Below are positions 36,995 to 47,332 of a stretch of DNA of 64,000 nucleotides, in pieces. The notes under the pieces were generated by a model. That model saw only the letters and a program-made list of their open reading frames with translations, made no database searches and was not told where the DNA came from. The stretch covers positions 1 through 64,000 of the forward strand of contig NZ_CP120683.1 in NCBI RefSeq assembly GCF_030506325.1, written 5' to 3'. The translations under genes and the position numbers were made by a program. Positions within the stretch are counted from its first letter, which is position 1, and each line of letters begins with the position of its first letter. This DNA is from Tunicatimonas pelagia. Lineage in GTDB: Bacteria; Bacteroidota; Bacteroidia; Cytophagales; Cyclobacteriaceae.

Positions 36995-39448
36995 TTAGAA
37001 CTCTTTATCGCCGAACTCACTCTTAATCAGCCTCGATTTGCCAACTGGTTGATTGATGCGATAGCTAAGGTTTAGCATAACTACGTCTACCTCGTACACG
37101 TAGTTGGTGGTAGTAAAGAACTCGTCGTCACGTCCGGTACTGATCCGCTGCTCGTTGGTAGAAAGTAACCCCAAGTCCATGTTAAGCCACTGAGCGGTGG
37201 CGGTAATTTTGCCATCCAGCCAACTTTTTTTCACAGTAAGATTAGGAGAGTAAAATCGAGAGTCTTCTCCTTGCGCTGTGTTTCGGGCTGAGAGGTAATT
37301 AAATGCCCACTGCAAGTTCCAGGTGGGTGCTAACTTTACGGTGATGTTGGCATTAATCGAGTAAATCCAACTTTGGGTATTCACCGGCTGATTGTCAAAA
37401 GTGCCTTCAATGCTGTAGCGATACAAATTCCCTCCAGCGTAGATTTGCCAATCTGATGTAGGATTCAGCTCCAATCCGGCCTCCAGCCCTAAAGAACCGC
37501 CCTGCCCTACATTGGAATAAATGCGGTTTAAAATTGTGTCATTGTATACGGTGTTCACGCGGTTAACCAGATTTTCTACGTGGCGAAAATACGCCGTAGC
37601 AAACAAAGAGTTATCGCCAAAATCCCGAACAAGTCCGGCCTCGACCAGATTGATAAATTCGGGTCGTAATTCGGGATCGCCCTGCTCCAGTGTTTCGGAA
37701 TGCTCCCGCTCCGGGAACGGATTCATCTTAAACGTAGTAGTGCGTTCCACCCGCCGACTGTAGGCCGCTTTGAGCCTAAACTGGTCGTTAAGTTGATACA
37801 CCAGGTTTGCCGACGGATATAGCTGAATAAAATCATAATGGTAAGTGGTATCAACAAAATCGTTGGTTAGCACCAAATTACGACCCATTACTTCAACCCT
37901 AGCTCCTAGCGAATATGTTAACTTATTCCACTGACTACTGTACAGCCCGTAAACGGAATGAATCTGCCGACGAAGGTCTACTTGACTAGAAAACTCTGGG
38001 ATCAGCTCAAACTGATTTGTACCAATAGTTCGCTCTTGGTAAACGAAATAGCCCGTATGATCTAAGTAACGATACTGATAGCCCGCTTCTATGGTTCCAT
38101 TAGCTAGCGGGTGCACGTAGTCCGCCTGGAAGCGAATTCCATGTAGCGGATTATCATTCGTATTAAACTGATCTTGTAGTGTGTCTTGCAGGCTCGGCCA
38201 AGATAAATTCAGGTTAGTAGTTGGCCCGCCTAACATCGTGTACTCATACAGAAGCGATGCGCTTAACTGAGATTCATTGGTGAAAGTATGCGCGAAATCC
38301 AGACTACTAATCAAGAAATCGCCCCGGCGGATACGGAGGTTTTCGTTGAAATAACTGATCCGATTAATGGTATCTTGCTCGGGCTGGTATACTGTGAAAT
38401 TGTTATACAAAATATCGGCGGTACGATCTTTACTCCGTCTTCCGGCGTAGAACCCTAAGTTAATTGAATTGAACCGATTGGGTGTGTAGCCAATCGTGGC
38501 CCGGGCGGTATAAGCCTGTTCATCAAAACTACGCTCTCCATCCGAGGGAAAGCGGGTTAAAGTATCGTTGATGATGGTAAACACATCGCCCTCACGTCTT
38601 CCGGTAATATCATTGCGTAAGTAACTCGCCCCCACTGATACATCCCAGCGGTTCTTACGATAATTGAGTGTAAAATCACCTCCGTAACGTTGGGCTTGTT
38701 CAGCATTGTCATAATCTTCAATACTGGGCAAACCCACTTGTCCGTTTACCAGCAGATACAACCCATCTTCTGCTCCCTGGCGAGTAATAATATTGATAAT
38801 TCCTGCTTTACCTTCGGGATCATACTTGGCCGAAGGTGCCGTGACAATCTCTACATCCTCTACTGCATTAGCCGGTAGTTGACTAAGAATGAGGGAAGGA
38901 TCACTTTGGATAGGCTTACCGTTGAGCAAAATGGTAAAACCCGACGAGCCTCTTACTGTCAGATTCCCGTTGGCATCAACCGCCACTGCGGGGATATTCC
39001 GTAGTACATCGGTAGCTGTACCTCCAATAGCTGCCTGAAACTGCTCCGCTTGGTACACCTGCCGATCAACTTTATGGTAGACCGATACCTGCTGCCCTGT
39101 TATTGAAATCTCATCAAGCAACTGCTGGGTAGCTTGCAGCGAAATACTTCCGATGTTTCTTTGCTGGTTTACCTCTACTTTCAACGATGAGATAAACGTT
39201 GGTTTGTAACCCACAAACTGCACTTGTAACAGGTACGTACCCGGCTTAACATCAGCCAATACAAATGCTCCATCAGCTCGAGTAACGGTTCCCTCCAAAA
39301 CAGAAGAGTCTTGGGGCGAGCACAGACCTACGGTGGCATACTCTAACGGCTCTTGGCTGCTTTCGTCTAGCACCTGACCCGACAGTATTGTTTGCTGAGC
39401 AAAGACTGCAAAGGAAAAAAACACACTGATTAGCGTTAGCGTGAACAT
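36995..39448 (-). CDS. TonB-dependent receptor, outer-membrane beta-barrel family (not SusC)
   Basis: About 817 residues with a signal peptide (MFTLTLISVFFSFAVFAQ). A CarboxypepD_reg-like domain follows (LSGQVLDESSQEPLEYATVG), then a plug with VTVRGSSGFTILLNGKPIQ in variant form and VEIVTAPSAKYDPEGKAGI, and a barrel with NINLGFYAGRRSKDR-like strands. Architecture matches the receptor group with an OMP_b-brl_3 barrel. These lack a SusD partner and are often linked to siderophore, peptide or unknown uptake. It sits alone between the two Sus pairs. ATG 39448 was preferred over TTG 39487 because it starts the signal peptide. Confidence 0.9.
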   Translation of the reverse strand: MFTLTLISVFFSFAVFAQQTILSGQVLDESSQEPLEYATVGLCSPQDSSVLEGTVTRADGAFVLADVKPGTYLLQVQFVGYKPTFISSLKVEVNQQRNIGSISLQATQQLLDEISITGQQVSVYHKVDRQVYQAEQFQAAIGGTATDVLRNIPAVAVDANGNLTVRGSSGFTILLNGKPIQSDPSLILSQLPANAVEDVEIVTAPSAKYDPEGKAGIINIITRQGAEDGLYLLVNGQVGLPSIEDYDNAEQAQRYGGDFTLNYRKNRWDVSVGASYLRNDITGRREGDVFTIINDTLTRFPSDGERSFDEQAYTARATIGYTPNRFNSINLGFYAGRRSKDRTADILYNNFTVYQPEQDTINRISYFNENLRIRRGDFLISSLDFAHTFTNESQLSASLLYEYTMLGGPTTNLNLSWPSLQDTLQDQFNTNDNPLHGIRFQADYVHPLANGTIEAGYQYRYLDHTGYFVYQERTIGTNQFELIPEFSSQVDLRRQIHSVYGLYSSQWNKLTYSLGARVEVMGRNLVLTNDFVDTTYHYDFIQLYPSANLVYQLNDQFRLKAAYSRRVERTTTFKMNPFPEREHSETLEQGDPELRPEFINLVEAGLVRDFGDNSLFATAYFRHVENLVNRVNTVYNDTILNRIYSNVGQGGSLGLEAGLELNPTSDWQIYAGGNLYRYSIEGTFDNQPVNTQSWIYSINANITVKLAPTWNLQWAFNYLSARNTAQGEDSRFYSPNLTVKKSWLDGKITATAQWLNMDLGLLSTNEQRISTGRDDEFFTTTNYVYEVDVVMLNLSYRINQPVGKSRLIKSEFGDKEF

Positions 39449-39896
39449 TGTTGCTAAACAGCGAAAAAAAAAGCTTAGGATAATCAAGAGAGGTGGCTAG
39501 TAAAAGTAGTGGTAGTATGTAAGAATAATTATAGGACAAACCAATAGTTTAGATCGGTTGAATATACGCTCCGGTGGGGGAAGTTCCCAAGTAAATCTCG
39601 TGATTATTAGGAGTAGTGTACTAAGAATAGCAACTACCCAATAGCATGTTATAAACTACACAACAAGTGCTTACTACACTAACCTAAAAAATTACAGGTA
39701 GGACAGTGCAAGAAAAGGTGTTAAGTTTTTGTGAAGTATGCGCTTCACTATTAAAATAAAGATAATACATCTACCTACTCGATCGCTGAACATTTAAAAT
39801 ACCTTCGCGAGATAATTTTGTAGCTGAGTGGCACCCTACCACTTCACTCAGTTGACTAATATACCTTCGATTCTATCTTTTATACTAACCTAAATT
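39449..39896. other. 448-bp gene-free divergent regulatory region, with dyads
   Basis: This region separates the divergent TonB receptor and SusC gene 2. GTGAAG/CTTCAC form a small dyad at 39731-39748. TAATTTTG (39813-39820) fits the -7 element for the plus strand but lacks a clear -33. A 7-bp stem CTGAGTG/CACTCAG (39824-39851) would lie at the very start of the resulting leader. TACCTTCG occurs twice (near 39800 and 39862), a one-mismatch -7 variant. No ORF or RNA gene was recognised. Confidence 0.45.
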
Positions 39897-42800
39897 ATGC
39901 ACTCTATTTTTAAAGTCGCTTCACTCCTTAGTCTTCTGATGATCTGCTTAGGTCATCCGGGTTTTTCGGCATCAGTGCCTGAGCTACGGCATAACTTTCT
40001 TAACGATGTACTTGCTGAAAAGACTACTAACCCACCTGCTTCGGTTGATGAAATTACTGGAACCGTTACCGATGAGAACAACCAGCCGTTAGTGGGAGCT
40101 ACCGTTAGTATCAAGGGCACTACCGTCGGCACCATTACAAACACTAATGGTAACTTCACTCTCAATGCTGCCCCCAACGACGTTCTACTGATTTCTTTCG
40201 TAGGGTACACTACCCAGGAAGTACCGGTAGGTAACCAAACCAACTTTAGCGTACAACTATCCCCCGACTCCCGGCAATTGCAAGATGTGGTAGTAGTAGC
40301 TTACGGCACCCAGAAGCGATCCGATGTAACCGGATCAATTGCTTCGGCCAATGCCGAAGACTTTAACAAAGGGTTAGTAGTCAATCCGGGGCAGCTACTG
40401 CAAGGAAAGGTGGCGGGAGTAAATGTTTCTAATGCCAGTGGCGAACCCGGAGCCGCGCAAAATATCATCATCCGAGGAGTAGGCAGCTTGCGCTCCGGTA
40501 CTACTCCTCTTTTTGTGGTAGACGGGTTTGTGCTGGACAACTCCACCACCGGAGTAGCTACCAACCCACTTAACTTTATTAATCCGCAGGACATTAAAAG
40601 TATTGACATACTTAAAGATGCTTCGGCAGCAGCCATTTACGGAGCTAGGGCGGCCAACGGCGTGGTGGTGATTACCACTAAAGAAGGCCGAGTAGGTAAG
40701 ACGGACATAAACGTATCCCTATCTACCGCTCGCTCTACTATTGCCAACACTGTTGATGTTTTTGGCGCAGATGAATTTCGCCGACAGGTAGCAGCCGTGG
40801 GAGGCACTTTGCTCGATGCCGGGGGTAATACTGATTGGCAAGATGAGTTGACCCGAACCGCCGTCTCTAACAATGTGAACCTATCGTTTAGCGGAGCCGG
40901 AAGTGACCAGTTTTCTTACTACGTCTCGGGCGGCTATGAAGACCAGGAAGGAATCCTGGCTAACAGTCATCTCCGACGCTACTCGGCTCGAGCCAACCTT
41001 AACCAAACCGGATTAAACGGACGCCTGAAAGTTGATTATAATTTGACTGGAGCACGTACCGAAAACTTACGACCCGATAATACTGCTATTGTTGTAGATA
41101 TGCTACAGCTCAATCCCACTATTCCGGCTTACACCAATGGTGAGCCTACGGTGCTAGAGGAAATGCTCAATCCCCTTATTCGCAACGAAATTTACAGTGA
41201 TGAAGCTGAGAATAATCGTATTCTGGCCAACATTTCGCCCTCTCTGGAAATTATTCCGAACTTGACCTACAAGCTAAATCTAGGGATTGACTACTCAGTG
41301 ACCAACCGGGATGTTCAGCTCGAGCCTTATGTGCTACTGGAGGGCTTTGAGTTTGGTGAGTTAGATAATATTACCACCACTAATGAGAATCAACTGGTAG
41401 AAAATACCCTGACCTATAACCTCGAGCTCGACCAACATAACGTCACTTTCTTGGCCGGGCACTCTTACCAGCGAACATTTGTCCACCAAAAAACTTTTGA
41501 GCTATCTAGCTTTGCTAGCAATGGTATTGAACCTCGGTACCAGGATCAAATCAGTACTCAAGAACAACCAACTACCTTGAATACTTTTGCCCGAGAAGAT
41601 GAGTTGCAATCTTTTTTTGGTAGAGTCAACTATGCCTTTGCCAGCAAGTATCTGCTTACTGCTACCCTTCGGGCGGATGGCTCATCTAAATTTGGAGAGA
41701 ATAACCGCTACGGCTACTTTCCGTCTTTTGCCGCCGGTTGGAACCTTAGCGAAGAGGATTTTATGACCGCTCTTCCGTTTGATAATCTTAAACTTCGGGC
41801 AAGTTGGGGGCAAACGGGCAACCAGGAGATTCCTTCCAAAATTACGCAAGCTAGTTTCTTAGAAAGCAAATCCGAAAACGATACTTATCCGCTTGACCCC
41901 AACTCTACTACCCTAGACGATTATCCGTTTGGAACCATCTTTACCCGCTTAGCTAACCCCGATATTCAGTGGGAAGTGTCTACTCAAACCAACATCGGGT
42001 TAGACTTCAGCCTACTTAACTATCGCCTGAGCGGTACGATAGACTATTTTAATAAAGTGTCTGAAAACATACTATTAGAAGTAGTCCCCGCCGACCCAAT
42101 ACAACCTACGGCTACCTTCTGGACAAATGTGCCGGATATGGAGATCAGAAACTCCGGCATTGAGCTGGCGTTAGAATACAGCGACGATCTACCAAGTGGT
42201 CTTTCCTACACCATTGGTGGTAACCTTACCTACATCCAGAACGAAGTGGTGAACTCGCCTTTTGCGGTACTGGCTACCGGACGAGCTACCGGAGCCGGAC
42301 AGACGGGAGCTACTATCAACGGTTACCTTAACGGCGAACCCATCGGAGCCTTTTATATGAAAGAGTTTGTAGGTATTGGGGAAGATGGTTTAAATCAATT
42401 TCGGGATACCAACGGCGATGACCAAGTGCTAGAAAACGATCGAACCGTAGTGGGTTCCGCCCTACCCGACCTGAACTACGCCTTTCAATTTAACCTGCGG
42501 TACCGAGGCTTTGAGTTGGGGGCTAACTTCAACGGAGTTTCCGGTAACCAAATTTACAATCATACTCGCATGTCGCTCTTCAACCGGGGCAATCTGGCTT
42601 CTTCCTTCAATACCACTGACTTTGCGGTGCAATTTCCTGACGAGGATATTACCAATTCTAATGAAGTATCGACCCGCTACTTAGAAGATGGTAGTTTTCT
42701 ACGGCTCAACAATGCCACCCTCGCCTACACCCTTCCTACCACTCAGGTGGGTCTAGGCGATTGGGTGAACAACGTTCGCGTGTCGCTGACGGGTCAGAAC

Positions 42801-42944
42801 CTGTTTGTCATTACCAACTATTCTGGCTTTGACCCCGAGGTAAACACCGGAAGCTCAATTGACGGTGTGCAGACTTTCGGTATTGACCGTTTTACTTACC
42901 CCACAGCCAGAACTATTCTACTGGGCGTAAACGTATCTTTTTAA
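39897..42944 (+). CDS. SusC/RagA-family TonB-dependent outer-membrane transporter, pair 2
   Basis: The 1,015-residue protein has a signal peptide (MHSIFKVASLLSLLMICLG). A longer than usual spacer (about 27-52) precedes the CarboxypepD_reg domain (ITGTVTDENNQPLVGATVSI). The TonB-box region reads DVVVVAYGTQKRSDVTG. Plug elements include LFVVDGFVLDN, IKSIDILKDASAAAIYG and GVVVITTKEG. The barrel ends in TILLGVNVSF. It should import a ligand bound by the SusD partner 78 bp downstream. The two SusC proteins of the window differ clearly in sequence, so this is not a recent duplication. The substrate is unknown. Confidence 0.95.
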   Translation: MHSIFKVASLLSLLMICLGHPGFSASVPELRHNFLNDVLAEKTTNPPASVDEITGTVTDENNQPLVGATVSIKGTTVGTITNTNGNFTLNAAPNDVLLISFVGYTTQEVPVGNQTNFSVQLSPDSRQLQDVVVVAYGTQKRSDVTGSIASANAEDFNKGLVVNPGQLLQGKVAGVNVSNASGEPGAAQNIIIRGVGSLRSGTTPLFVVDGFVLDNSTTGVATNPLNFINPQDIKSIDILKDASAAAIYGARAANGVVVITTKEGRVGKTDINVSLSTARSTIANTVDVFGADEFRRQVAAVGGTLLDAGGNTDWQDELTRTAVSNNVNLSFSGAGSDQFSYYVSGGYEDQEGILANSHLRRYSARANLNQTGLNGRLKVDYNLTGARTENLRPDNTAIVVDMLQLNPTIPAYTNGEPTVLEEMLNPLIRNEIYSDEAENNRILANISPSLEIIPNLTYKLNLGIDYSVTNRDVQLEPYVLLEGFEFGELDNITTTNENQLVENTLTYNLELDQHNVTFLAGHSYQRTFVHQKTFELSSFASNGIEPRYQDQISTQEQPTTLNTFAREDELQSFFGRVNYAFASKYLLTATLRADGSSKFGENNRYGYFPSFAAGWNLSEEDFMTALPFDNLKLRASWGQTGNQEIPSKITQASFLESKSENDTYPLDPNSTTLDDYPFGTIFTRLANPDIQWEVSTQTNIGLDFSLLNYRLSGTIDYFNKVSENILLEVVPADPIQPTATFWTNVPDMEIRNSGIELALEYSDDLPSGLSYTIGGNLTYIQNEVVNSPFAVLATGRATGAGQTGATINGYLNGEPIGAFYMKEFVGIGEDGLNQFRDTNGDDQVLENDRTVVGSALPDLNYAFQFNLRYRGFELGANFNGVSGNQIYNHTRMSLFNRGNLASSFNTTDFAVQFPDEDITNSNEVSTRYLEDGSFLRLNNATLAYTLPTTQVGLGDWVNNVRVSLTGQNLFVITNYSGFDPEVNTGSSIDGVQTFGIDRFTYPTARTILLGVNVSF

Positions 42945-43022
42945 CCTAATTCAACAACTAATTATAGCTAGCTAAGGCGATTCTAGGTAGCCTTTGGTCC
43001 GGCAAAATAAATATTCAACGAG

Positions 43023-44771
43023 ATGAAAAACAGTATTCTAAGCATAGTAGCTCTTATCTTACCTGCCATTGTAAACTGGGGCTGTACTTCTCTAGAAGAA
43101 GACGTTTTGGACGAATCGCTAACCGGTTCAGGGCTCGCCGAAACGGTTAATGGGGTGGTTGCCCCGGCCTACGGGCAGATTTCTTGGGTATGGCGCCATA
43201 CCAACTACTACGGGCTACAGTTACTGGCTGCTGATGAAGCCATATTACCTTATCGGGGCGGTACCGACTGGTTTGACGGCGGTAAGTTTATGGCCGTGCA
43301 TCAACACCAAATGACCTCCGGCAATGATCTGATCGGAGATTCCTGGAATGAGCTAGCCAAAAATATATCGCGTACCATCTTAGCCATCGAAGTGCTTCGG
43401 CCTTTATCATCGGAAGGAGATACCGAGGCAGGAGAAGCTCTGCACGAAATGCTAGCCCTACGGGCGTATCTAAACATGCTGATGTTAGAAAGCTGGGGCG
43501 TTGTTTTTGCCAAAGAAACATCAGATGAAATCTCGGAAGTGCTACGAGGGCAAGATGCGATTGACTACATTGAGAATGACCTACTATCGGTGGTAGATGT
43601 CATCAATACTGACCGCGGACCAGGACGAATCACCCAAAGTGCGGTGTGGGGATTCCTCGCTCGACTGTACTTAAACTCAGCCGTGTATCGCGATCCCTAC
43701 GGAACCCCTGAGTTTACTACCGAAGATATGAATCAGGTCATTCAATACACCGATAATATTATCAACTCCGGTCAGTACTCCTTGTCATCCGAATACTTTG
43801 ATCTGTTTAACGACGAGAATATTGGCAACCCTGAAATCATCTTTTCCCTCGATCAGCGAGGGATACTACGCCGAGAGCATAGTCGTTGGGCGTACTGGTC
43901 AATCGCTGGCTCAATGTTTCCCCGGCCAGAGTTTACCGGAGCTGATGGTACCGACGGCCCGGCTGTTACATCCGATTTTTACCAAACTTGGGAGGAAGCT
44001 TACGGCGATGTTGATCCGGCTCAGGCCGATGCTCGGTTTTACCAACAGAATACGATGGTTCCCACAGTATTACGAGACCTCAGTGGGCTGAACACCGAAA
44101 ACGACGAAGACCACTTCTACTGTGTAGAACCACTGGAGTTTGAAATGGATCGGGGAATTTTGCGCGGAGTGCAGTGGGGACCCCGAAAAGGGCCGGATGG
44201 CGAATTTCTTACCTGCGATGGCGGAGTACGAATTTATCCCGTACAGCAACTCAAGGGCAATGGCCCCGACCGCGATATCGGGTACGTGAACCACGTAGAG
44301 CGAGTAGATTTCAGCAATGAAGGCAGATTACACAACACCGGTTACCGCGTGTCTAAGTATCAGTTTAGCCGAACTTCCCCTAATGGCAACAACTTCAGCA
44401 GCGTAGACTTGGTGCTCATGCGATTAGCCGAGATTTATCTGATGCGAGCCGAAGCCAAACTACGCAACGGTGATGCCGCCGGGGCACTAGCGGATGTAAA
44501 TACCGTAAGAACCTCCCGAAACGCCCGTCCCGATCAAACCCCACCTCCCCTAGCGAATGTTGATCTGGATATCTTGTTTCGGGAACGAGGGTTTGAATTA
44601 TACTGGGAAGGTTTCCGGCGAGGCGATCAAATCCGGTTTGGTAAGTACGAAGATACATGGACTGAAAAAACTAGTAGCGAAGTGGATAAGCGATTATTCC
44701 CCATTCCGCAGAACGCTATCGATGGAGCTTCTAATGTAGCTGGCTTCTTAGAGCAAAATCAAGGGTACTAG
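43023..44771 (+). CDS. SusD/RagB-family outer-membrane lipoprotein, pair 2
   Basis: The 582-residue surface lipoprotein has Cys21 at the end of NWGC, then TSLEEDVLDESLTG, typical of the RagB/SusD group. C-terminal hallmarks are LMRLAEIYLMRAEAKLRNGD, FRERGFELYWEGFRRGDQIR in two parts, and the terminus LFPIPQNAIDG...QNQGY, which is the normal family end. It belongs with the SusC gene 78 bp upstream. The TAG stop lies inside the CTAG target of a MITE-like insertion (44768-44947), and the protein is nevertheless complete. Confidence 0.94.
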   Translation: MKNSILSIVALILPAIVNWGCTSLEEDVLDESLTGSGLAETVNGVVAPAYGQISWVWRHTNYYGLQLLAADEAILPYRGGTDWFDGGKFMAVHQHQMTSGNDLIGDSWNELAKNISRTILAIEVLRPLSSEGDTEAGEALHEMLALRAYLNMLMLESWGVVFAKETSDEISEVLRGQDAIDYIENDLLSVVDVINTDRGPGRITQSAVWGFLARLYLNSAVYRDPYGTPEFTTEDMNQVIQYTDNIINSGQYSLSSEYFDLFNDENIGNPEIIFSLDQRGILRREHSRWAYWSIAGSMFPRPEFTGADGTDGPAVTSDFYQTWEEAYGDVDPAQADARFYQQNTMVPTVLRDLSGLNTENDEDHFYCVEPLEFEMDRGILRGVQWGPRKGPDGEFLTCDGGVRIYPVQQLKGNGPDRDIGYVNHVERVDFSNEGRLHNTGYRVSKYQFSRTSPNGNNFSSVDLVLMRLAEIYLMRAEAKLRNGDAAGALADVNTVRTSRNARPDQTPPPLANVDLDILFRERGFELYWEGFRRGDQIRFGKYEDTWTEKTSSEVDKRLFPIPQNAIDGASNVAGFLEQNQGY

Positions 44772-44947
44772 GGCGTGTTGACATTCAAACTTAAACGGCG
44801 TTTTTGGTCTCTTTTCAGGCCACTATGCGTTACTTTCGGCGACCGATGCTAGGCATCGCTCTTCTCAAGTGTCGCGCCACGATGGCCTTTATCGGCCCAA
44901 AAATAGCCTCAAAACCACTTGTTAGCATGAATGTCAACACGCCCTAG
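44768..44947. mobile_element. MITE-like element with 16-bp perfect terminal inverted repeats and CTAG target duplication
   Basis: GGCGTGTTGACATTCA (44772-44787) and its exact reverse complement (44928-44943) bound a 172-bp element without an ORF. Both ends are flanked by CTAG (44768-44771 and 44944-44947), which can be read as a 4-bp target duplication of the YTAR type used by IS5-group transposases. The interior pairs imperfectly along its length and has a small central palindrome CGATGC-TAG-GCATCG (44844-44858). I see no matching full-length IS in the window. Confidence 0.8.
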
Positions 44948-45061
44948 ACAAACCAAGTGAGGCAATAGAAGACCAGCCGCATCTCTCTAAACGACTGTTA
45001 CTCTGGACAGATATATAAAGTTGGCTATTCTTTCGTTTGAACCTAATATGGTTTGGTGTAC

Positions 45062-47134
45062 TTACACGCTTTCTACCATTGCCTTGCTTGCCTTCAAATA
45101 TACTTGAAACATAGTTCCTATACCCACTGCACTTTCTACTTCTATTTTCCCTCCTGCATTTTCAACAATCTTCTTGACCATATAAAGTCCAATCCCAGTA
45201 CCTTCAACATGACTATGAAAACGATGAAACATGGAGAAAAGCTTATCACTTTGGTTGAGGTTCATTCCTAAACCATTGTCTTTCACAGTAAGTAGCTGGT
45301 AGCCATCTACTTCTTCACAGCGTATCTGAATAATAGGATCACGCTGGGGGTTGCGATATTTCAGAGCATTGGATAATAGATTATACACTACACTACGTAG
45401 ATTTTTAGGCGCAAAATAAACAGGAGAGCAGTCTATTAATTGAATGTCAAGGCGGGCGTTGGCTTCCTTAATGGTCATTGCCATATCTAAGCGTACACTC
45501 TCAATCACTTCGGCTACACTAACCAATTCTTCGGGTAAATTCGCTTGTCGTTGTAGTCGGGTCAGGTCACTTAGGTCGGCCAGTGTATCCTTAAAACGTG
45601 CAACCGATTTGTCAATCATGGTCAAAGACTTTTGCATTTCGACTGATTGCTGATTTTCCGGGGGGAGGTGATCCTTTAGTATTTCCAGAAGCCTTTGAAT
45701 ATTAATAATGGGTGCTTTGAGGTCGTGAGAAGCCATATAGACAAAATTATCTAAATCGGCATTCACGCTCCGAAGATGTTCATTGGTTTGCCCTAGGTCT
45801 TCATTAACAACCATGAGCTCTTCATTGAGTGAGGCTAGCTCCTGATTAGTATGATAGAGCTGTTCACGATAGTTCTCTAGCTCAGCTTCACGTTTCTTAC
45901 GCTCAGAAATATCCTGGGAGATCGTGGCTAGTGCTAAAACCTCGTTAGTTTCCGGATCATTTACAGTGAAGCAGTTATAGAATACATCAATACGCTGATT
46001 AGTTTTAAAGTGCCGAAACCGAAAATCCCCCGACCAACTTCCTTTCTTAAACTGAGCAGGTATAATAGTATCTTGTAAGAAAGGCACATCTTCTTTGTAA
46101 ATAAAATCCTCGATCTTTATTTCAGCAGCAGAGCGCGAGGCTGAAATTCCCGTCATAGCCCGTCCGGCAGGGTTAATGTAAATACCCTGCCCCTCCGGCG
46201 TTGCTAGCCCAACAAAGTCGTTACTGTTGTCGAGTAATGCCGTGAGCTCATGCGCTTTTCGCAAAGCTTGTTTAAGTTCGTTATTTTTCGCCTCCAATTG
46301 TTGCCGGGCCTCTACCCTTTTCGTGACTTCCATAGCCACAACCCCTACTCCTACTACATTACCTTCATCGTCCCGACTAGGGTAGTATTCTAAGTCCCAG
46401 TAGGCAGTATCCTTACGACCGTAGCGATTAATTTGAGAGTATTGTTCGTAGACAGTGCAGGGAACACCGGTAGTTAATACCCCATCCAATAGTTCTTTAT
46501 AGCCTTGACCGACTAATTCTGGTAGTAATTCGAACAAAGGGGTACCCAGAGCTTGCTCAGGAGTACGCCCCAACACCTTACAAAAAGTAGTGTTAGCTAT
46601 ATCAATTCTATACTCACGCCCCACGTACAAAGCAACGGCCATCATCGATTGCTCAAAGAGTACTGATAAAAGTCCTTTTTCGTTAGCATCATTGGCAAAG
46701 GTATGCGCCAGAAGATTTACGGGACTTACCCCCTTTATCTCATGAATGATATAGCGTACATTTCCTTGTTCATAAAACACCGGTGTATTAAGTAGTTCAG
46801 TGTAATTTTCCCAATTATCCTCACCAGAAAGTAAGGGTTGTTCGTTTTTATCGCCTCCTCTATGAGTTCCTATAAGCTTTATTTGGTGAGGGTTGCCAGT
46901 ATCCAATACTTCTTGCAAAGAAGAGTGTAGTCCAACTACGTACATGGGAGCAACATCTGAGAAAATATCTTTCGGTTGCTTTCCAACAATTTCCTCGCGT
47001 AGGGTACCAGTTGCCGCTAAATATGTGTTACTAGCGGTAAGGATAGAAAATGCCGGCGAAAGAACTAGATACGATTCAGGAAGAGTCTCAAATACTGCTA
47101 ATTGGTCAGAAGTAAGGGTAACGTCAGAATCCAT
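45062..47134 (-). CDS. Multi-PAS sensor histidine kinase
   Basis: The 690-residue kinase has three PAS-like sensory domains (about 10-130, 165-280 and 300-425), a coiled-coil linker rich in Glu/Asn (about 425-460), a HisKA domain with phospho-acceptor His470 in MASHDLKAPI, and a HATPase_c domain. The ATPase has the N-box NLLSNALKYRN and glycine boxes VKDNGLGMN and GTGIGLYMVKKIVE. No transmembrane segment is evident, so it should be cytoplasmic and sense small ligands or redox state. There is no adjacent response regulator, so it is an orphan kinase; Bacteroidota often encode such kinases. Confidence 0.93.
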   Translation of the reverse strand: MDSDVTLTSDQLAVFETLPESYLVLSPAFSILTASNTYLAATGTLREEIVGKQPKDIFSDVAPMYVVGLHSSLQEVLDTGNPHQIKLIGTHRGGDKNEQPLLSGEDNWENYTELLNTPVFYEQGNVRYIIHEIKGVSPVNLLAHTFANDANEKGLLSVLFEQSMMAVALYVGREYRIDIANTTFCKVLGRTPEQALGTPLFELLPELVGQGYKELLDGVLTTGVPCTVYEQYSQINRYGRKDTAYWDLEYYPSRDDEGNVVGVGVVAMEVTKRVEARQQLEAKNNELKQALRKAHELTALLDNSNDFVGLATPEGQGIYINPAGRAMTGISASRSAAEIKIEDFIYKEDVPFLQDTIIPAQFKKGSWSGDFRFRHFKTNQRIDVFYNCFTVNDPETNEVLALATISQDISERKKREAELENYREQLYHTNQELASLNEELMVVNEDLGQTNEHLRSVNADLDNFVYMASHDLKAPIINIQRLLEILKDHLPPENQQSVEMQKSLTMIDKSVARFKDTLADLSDLTRLQRQANLPEELVSVAEVIESVRLDMAMTIKEANARLDIQLIDCSPVYFAPKNLRSVVYNLLSNALKYRNPQRDPIIQIRCEEVDGYQLLTVKDNGLGMNLNQSDKLFSMFHRFHSHVEGTGIGLYMVKKIVENAGGKIEVESAVGIGTMFQVYLKASKAMVESV

Positions 47135-47332
47135 AGTAAAAGTGAGAGTTAAAAATTATTACCTACAAAATGGCAAAATGTGGGTTTGTTTAAGGTCAAA
47201 TTTTTCATAAAAGTAGTTACTTATACTCAACGAAAAAATGAGCTTTTTTACTTAGATGCCATCAACTACTAGCTCCTATTGCAAAGAAACCAATCGGTAC
47301 TTATCTTAGAAGCCTCTCTAATAACAAACCTT

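Noticed and set aside
33661-42944. The two SusC genes as a recent duplication
   Set aside because: They share only family motifs; signal peptides, spacers and barrels differ throughout.
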